A DNA stretch of 64,000 bases. Source: Aureibaculum luteum. Lineage in GTDB: Bacteria > Bacteroidota > Bacteroidia > Flavobacteriales > Flavobacteriaceae. The stretch is from positions 1 to 64,000 of the forward strand of contig NZ_QRGD01000007.1 in the NCBI RefSeq assembly GCF_003449015.1, read 5' to 3'. Each line of letters begins with the position of its first letter. Positions within the stretch are counted from its first letter, which is position 1. The translations under genes were made by a program, and so were the position numbers. Shown piece by piece: positions 59,941 through 64,000 of this stretch. The notes under the pieces are model-generated. The model ran no database searches and had not been told where the DNA came from. It saw nothing but the letters and a program-made list of their open reading frames with translations.

Positions 59941-62286
59941 ATGAGTGTAAGCACAACAAAAATAATAGTACTAATCATTGGTATTGCACTAAGTTCTTTA
60001 GTGACTATTTCTTGTTCTTCCTCAACATCAAGTGAAAAGTCAGTTGCAACAGAAAAACAGCCTGTAGATTATATTAATCCCATCATTGGAGCCATAACTT
60101 ATGGTAAAAAAACTAAGGACGCACACGGTTTTGGCAAAACATTTCCAGGAGCAGCTACTCCTTTTGGATTGGTACAATTGAGCCCAGATACGGTTTCTGA
60201 TGGCGATAATGGCTCAGGTTATTCTTATGAACATCCTACGATTGAAGGTTTCAGTTTCACGCATATGAGCGGTGTAGGCTGGTTTGGCGATTTAGGTAAT
60301 TTTTTAGTAACACCAACGACAGGAAAACTCCAAACTAATAGAGGTGTATCTGATGATCCTGAAAGTGGTTATCGTTCTCGGTTTACCCATGATACTGAAG
60401 TAACTAAAGCAGGCTATTATGCGGTAACATTAGATGATTATAAGGTAAAAGCAGAGCTTACTGCAGCACCAAGAGCTGGAATTATTCGATTTACATACCC
60501 TAAACAAGATAGTTCAAGAGTTCAGATTGACCTTTCGCGTAGAGTCGGGGGTACTTCTACGGAGCAATATATAAAAGTAGAAAATGAGAATACCATTTCA
60601 GGATGGATGAAATGTCCACCAGAAGGCGGTGGTTGGGGTGCTGGTGCTGGTAATGCCGATTATATGGTGTATTTCTATTGTCAATTTAGTAAACCTTTAA
60701 AAGACTATGGTTTTTGGAATGCAGCAACACCTGATGTTCCAAGAAAAATGCGTTTTATCCGAAAAGACGATTACCAATTAGCAATAAAAGACGCTGAAAT
60801 TATAAGAGGTAAGCGTGAATTACAAGGTAAGCATATTGGCTTTTTCACTAATTTTAGTACGACTGAAGGTGAAGAAGTGTTGGTGAAAAGTGGTGTCTCT
60901 TTTGTGAGTGTAGAGGGTGCGAAAGAAAATTTGGAACATGATATTAAGCATTGGGATTTTGATAAAACAAAAGAGGAAGCTCGTAACCTTTGGAATAATG
61001 CCATAAAAGATGTAGTCGTTTCTGGAGGTACAGCTGATGAGAAAACTATTTTTTATACGTCTTTGTATCATACCATGATTGATCCTCGTACATTTTCAGA
61101 TGTTAATGGTAATTATATAGGTGCCGACAAAAAAGTACATCAAACGAAAGATTTTACCTACCGAACTATTTTTAGTGGCTGGGATGTATTTCGTTCTCAA
61201 TTTCCTTTGCAAACTATTATAAATCCGACATTAGTAAACGATGAGATTAATTCTCTATTACAAATGGCAGAATTGAGTGGTAATAACTATCTGCCAAGAT
61301 GGGAAATGTTGAATTCGTATTCAGGTTGTATGTTAGGTAACCCAGCAGTTTCAGTAATTGTAGACGCTTATGAAAAGGGAATTAGAAATTATGATATAGA
61401 AAAAGCATTCGAATTTTCTAAAAACACAGTTGATCATACAGGTAATGGTGAATTGGGGTATTCACATAATCACATCTCTAAGACCTTAGAATATGCGTAT
61501 TCAGATTGGGCATTGGCAACTATGGCAAAATCTTTAGGTAAAGACGCTATTGCTGATGAATATTTCAAAAAAAGTAAAAATTATAAGAATATTTGGAATG
61601 ATGAAGTGAATTGGTTTAGAGCCAAAGACAGTACTGGAAAATGGTTAGAATGGAAAGGAAAAACTGTCCACGGTCAGGGTTGTATTGAAAGTAATCCGTT
61701 TCAACAAGGATGGTTTGTACCGCATGATATTGATGGTTTGAAAAAATTAATGGGCGGTGAAGAAGCTTTTAAAAATGAATTGATTTCTTTCTTTGAAAAA
61801 ACACCAGAAGATTTTCTCTGGAACAATTATTACAACCACCCAAATGAACCCGTACATCATGTTCCTTTTATGTTGAATGAAGCGGGTGTACCCTATTTAA
61901 CGCAAAAAATTACAAGACAAATTTGTAATGATGCCTATGGAACAGATGCTTATGGATTATGTGGTAATGAAGATGTAGGGCAACTATCCGCTTGGTATGT
62001 ATTGACGTCAATAGGTATCCATCCTATTGCTCCAGGCGATAATAAATACCAGATTTCAAGTCCTGTGTTTAATAAAATTGAAATAAATTTAGATGCTAAT
62101 TATTATAAAGGGAAAACGTTTACAATTATTGCAAATAATAATTCAAAAGACAATATTTACATACAATCCATAAAGCTAAATGACAAACCATTACAACGTT
62201 ATTGGATTTCGCACCAAGAGATTACCCAAGGCGGTGTTTTAGAATTAGAAATGGGCCCAGAACCCTTAATGAATACAAATAAATAA
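59941..62286 (+). CDS. GH92 exo-alpha-mannosidase, lipoprotein
   Basis: The 781-residue calcium-dependent enzyme has a lipoprotein signal (LVTISC, Cys25). The GH92 N-domain has YINPIIGAITYG and FPGAATPFGLVQLSPDT with GFSFTHMSGVG. The (alpha/alpha)6 domain has FSGWDVFRSQFPLQ. IESNPFQQGWFVPHDI has Glu583 at the proposed acid position, and CGNEDVGQLSAWYV carries the base Asp678. The usual EGNAWQY sequence is replaced by ESNPFQQ, so this is probably a divergent branch. It should remove terminal alpha-mannose, though another substrate is possible. Confidence 0.9.
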   Translation: MSVSTTKIIVLIIGIALSSLVTISCSSSTSSEKSVATEKQPVDYINPIIGAITYGKKTKDAHGFGKTFPGAATPFGLVQLSPDTVSDGDNGSGYSYEHPTIEGFSFTHMSGVGWFGDLGNFLVTPTTGKLQTNRGVSDDPESGYRSRFTHDTEVTKAGYYAVTLDDYKVKAELTAAPRAGIIRFTYPKQDSSRVQIDLSRRVGGTSTEQYIKVENENTISGWMKCPPEGGGWGAGAGNADYMVYFYCQFSKPLKDYGFWNAATPDVPRKMRFIRKDDYQLAIKDAEIIRGKRELQGKHIGFFTNFSTTEGEEVLVKSGVSFVSVEGAKENLEHDIKHWDFDKTKEEARNLWNNAIKDVVVSGGTADEKTIFYTSLYHTMIDPRTFSDVNGNYIGADKKVHQTKDFTYRTIFSGWDVFRSQFPLQTIINPTLVNDEINSLLQMAELSGNNYLPRWEMLNSYSGCMLGNPAVSVIVDAYEKGIRNYDIEKAFEFSKNTVDHTGNGELGYSHNHISKTLEYAYSDWALATMAKSLGKDAIADEYFKKSKNYKNIWNDEVNWFRAKDSTGKWLEWKGKTVHGQGCIESNPFQQGWFVPHDIDGLKKLMGGEEAFKNELISFFEKTPEDFLWNNYYNHPNEPVHHVPFMLNEAGVPYLTQKITRQICNDAYGTDAYGLCGNEDVGQLSAWYVLTSIGIHPIAPGDNKYQISSPVFNKIEINLDANYYKGKTFTIIANNNSKDNIYIQSIKLNDKPLQRYWISHQEITQGGVLELEMGPEPLMNTNK

Positions 62287-62313
62287 TAGAACTCAAAAAC
62301 TAAAATATATATT

Positions 62314-63609
62314 ATGAAACAAATTTTTTTAACCTTATTTAGTATCGTTGTATTTACTGTGAGTGCACAGCAATATTCCTATCCAATGCCTGAGTATGTT
62401 CCCACCGCCGAAAATTTAAAAGCTCGAAAAGAGTTTCAGGACATGAAATTCGGTATGTTTATCCATTGGGGTGTTTATAGTGTATTAGGAGATGGAGAAT
62501 GGGTAATGTATCAACAAAAAATTAAAAAAGACAAGTATGAGTTATTAACAAAAGTTTTTAACCCGCAAGATTTTAATGCAAAGGAATGGGTTCAGATTGC
62601 GAAGTCAGCAGGCATGAAGTACATTACGATCACCTCTCGTCATCATGATGGTTTCAGTATGTTTGATTCTAAAGCAACAGATTATGACATTATAGATGCT
62701 ACTCGGTTTGGTAGAGATCCCTTAAAAGAATTGGCAGAAGAATGTAAAAAAGAAGGCATACAGTTAAACTTCTATTATTCATTATTAGATTGGGGTAGAG
62801 AAGACTACGGTTTTGGTAAAAAAATAGAAGATGTAGATTGGGATAGTTATATCAAATTTATGAAAGCCCAATTAACAGAATTATTGACCAATTATGGAGA
62901 AATTGGTTGCATTTGGTTTGATGGACATTGGAATAGAAAAAAAGACAATTGGCATTATGATGAAATTTATTCGTTAATTCATGAATTAAGTCCTAATACA
63001 CTAATAGCCAATAATCATCATATCCAACCAATTCCAGGAGAAGATATTCAAACTTTTGAAAGAGACTTGCCAGGAGAAAACAAAGGTGGATTTAGTCATG
63101 GTGTTGAAGTAAGTCAACTACCACTAGAATCTTGTGCTACAATGGCAAAAACTTGGGGTTTTGATATTAATGATAAAAAATTTAAAACCACAAAACAACT
63201 CATTCATTTTTTAGTAAATGCAGCGGGTAAAAATGGTAATTTATTATTGAATGTTGGTCCAATGCCAAATGGCGAAATTCAACCTGAATTTGTTAATTCA
63301 TTAAAGGAAATGGGTGAATGGACTTCTAAATATGGAGAAAGTATTTATGGTACAAGAGGAGGTGTTATTAAATCACAAGATTGGGGAACTATAACTAAAA
63401 AAGATAAGACTTTATATGTTCATATACTGAACCCAACTTCAGAACCGTATATTTTTATTCCAGATTTAAACGAAAAAATTCGTTCAGCAACTACTTTTGA
63501 TGGTAAAACCAAAGTGAAGTTTAAGCAACTGAAAGAAGGAACGTTTCTTTATGTTCAAGGTAAAGTTGAAGATGACATTGATGGTATTGTTAAACTTATA
63601 ATAAAGTAA
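62314..63609 (+). CDS. GH29 alpha-L-fucosidase (third of three)
   Basis: The 431-residue exported enzyme has a signal peptide (MKQIFLTLFSIVVFTVSAQ). The catalytic barrel has MKFGMFIHWGVYSVLGDGEWVM, KYITITSRHHDGFSMFDS and IGCIWFDGHWNRKKDNW (nucleophile Asp in WFDG). FERDLPGENKGG, the region of the acid/base Glu in many GH29 enzymes, follows. A C-terminal beta domain is present (TLYVHILNPTSEPYIFIPD). It is the last gene of the operon, followed by a terminator. Confidence 0.92.
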   Translation: MKQIFLTLFSIVVFTVSAQQYSYPMPEYVPTAENLKARKEFQDMKFGMFIHWGVYSVLGDGEWVMYQQKIKKDKYELLTKVFNPQDFNAKEWVQIAKSAGMKYITITSRHHDGFSMFDSKATDYDIIDATRFGRDPLKELAEECKKEGIQLNFYYSLLDWGREDYGFGKKIEDVDWDSYIKFMKAQLTELLTNYGEIGCIWFDGHWNRKKDNWHYDEIYSLIHELSPNTLIANNHHIQPIPGEDIQTFERDLPGENKGGFSHGVEVSQLPLESCATMAKTWGFDINDKKFKTTKQLIHFLVNAAGKNGNLLLNVGPMPNGEIQPEFVNSLKEMGEWTSKYGESIYGTRGGVIKSQDWGTITKKDKTLYVHILNPTSEPYIFIPDLNEKIRSATTFDGKTKVKFKQLKEGTFLYVQGKVEDDIDGIVKLIIK

Positions 63610-63668
63610 TTTCTAACCATTATTTTTTAAAAACGTATAAAATCGGTAAGCTTAAGTTTTCAAAAGAT

Positions 63669-63701
63669 AAAAAAACCACCTTAATCAAGGTGGTTTTTTT
63701 T
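63669..63701. terminator. Bidirectional rho-independent terminator
   Basis: AAAAAACCACCTT and AAGGTGGTTTTTTT form a strong stem with a 4-base loop. It has an A-run before it and a T-run after it. It separates the enzyme operon from the convergent GH16 gene. Confidence 0.85.
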
Positions 63702-63797
63702 ATGTTGTGGTAATTATTTATTCTTTACATATTTTCCGAGCACTGGTCTTCCTTTTAAAATAAAACTGTGATGCTACCTTTTGTTTGTTTATCAAGT

Positions 63798-64000
63798 TTA
63801 TTTATACACTTTAATATAGTCAATAACAAACTCTTGCGGGAAGATGGCGTCATCTACCTCCGGACCACCGAAACCACCACCAATGGCTAAATTAATTAGC
63901 ATATAAAAGGGTTGGTCAAAGGGCCAAATGTCTTCCGTTTTATTTTCTGGAGAGAAGCTATAGTGCAACTGATTATCCACAAAAAAATTAATATAGTCTT
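63798..64000 (-). CDS. C-terminal part of a GH16-family glycosidase (continues past the window edge)
   Basis: About 67 codons are visible, running off the right edge. The sequence reads DYINFFVDNQLHYSF, then WPFDQPFYMLINLAIGGGFGG, then DDAIFPQEFVIDYIKVYK and a stop. This is the typical C-terminal end of a GH16 beta-jelly-roll, such as a laminarinase. The catalytic E-x-D-x-x-E region lies outside the window. It converges on the polysaccharide locus. Confidence 0.88.
   Translation of the reverse strand, partial: DYINFFVDNQLHYSFSPENKTEDIWPFDQPFYMLINLAIGGGFGGPEVDDAIFPQEFVIDYIKVYK

Overview
The window is A+T-rich DNA from a member of the Bacteroidota, most likely a marine or other polysaccharide-degrading Flavobacteriaceae. 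The evidence is a SusC/SusD pair with an ECF sigma factor and FecR-type anti-sigma factor, a gldA gliding gene, many SPII/SPI exported glycoside hydrolases and sulfatases, a tmRNA encoding the tag GENNYALAA, and promoter-like TAnnTTTG elements. All calls come from reading the sequence and the translations; no database search was run.

Region 1 (1-8.5 kb) is an accessory region that looks like an integron-like gene cassette array. Ten small genes lie on the minus strand, in the same orientation as and downstream of a tyrosine recombinase (6904-8049). They include lipoproteins, two DUF6090-type membrane proteins, an AbiC-like membrane protein, an NTF2-like protein and a DUF7674/DUF1493 pair. Most are separated by imperfect palindromes bounded by GTTRRRY/RYYYAAC-like boxes (GTTAGGC, GTTGTGC, GCTAAC). 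These sites fall into two length classes, about 131 and about 196 bp. The recombinase is XerC/D-like and lacks the extra segment typical of IntI, so this is not a textbook integron. A divergent zinc-finger gene and a palindrome-rich non-coding stretch (8.5-9.2 kb) follow.

Region 2 (9.2-11.1 kb) holds a second, conjugative-transposon-type tyrosine recombinase directly beside the 3' end of ssrA (tmRNA). This is a typical genomic-island boundary, so the whole left arm may be an island inserted at ssrA.

Region 3 (11.2-30.6 kb) is ordinary chromosome. It carries a lysine/alanine-dehydrogenase-like oxidoreductase, DUF3820, a VTT membrane protein, a membrane-protein cluster with a winged-helix regulator and two near-identical candidate operators, DUF1801 with a partial downstream duplication, nrdJ, a transglutaminase-like protein, an outer membrane barrel, kdsA, an AsmA-like protein, gldA, an alpha/beta hydrolase, an M28 peptidase and an ABC exporter.

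Region 4 (30.6-63.6 kb) is a large polysaccharide utilization locus. An ECF sigma factor (minus) diverges from fecR, then susC (with an STN signalling domain) and susD, then a terminator. A tightly packed run of 14 enzyme genes follows: GH29, sulfatase, GH29, GH3, sulfatase, GH95, sulfatase, GH3, GH30, sulfatase, GH20, sulfatase, GH92, GH29. The enzymes are exo-acting sugar removers plus five formylglycine sulfatases. They point to a fucose-rich, sulfated glycan that also carries hexosamine, mannose and xylose or glucose, such as an algal fucose-containing sulfated polysaccharide or a sulfated glycoprotein glycan. No endo-acting enzyme is present. A partial GH16 gene converges on the locus at the right edge.
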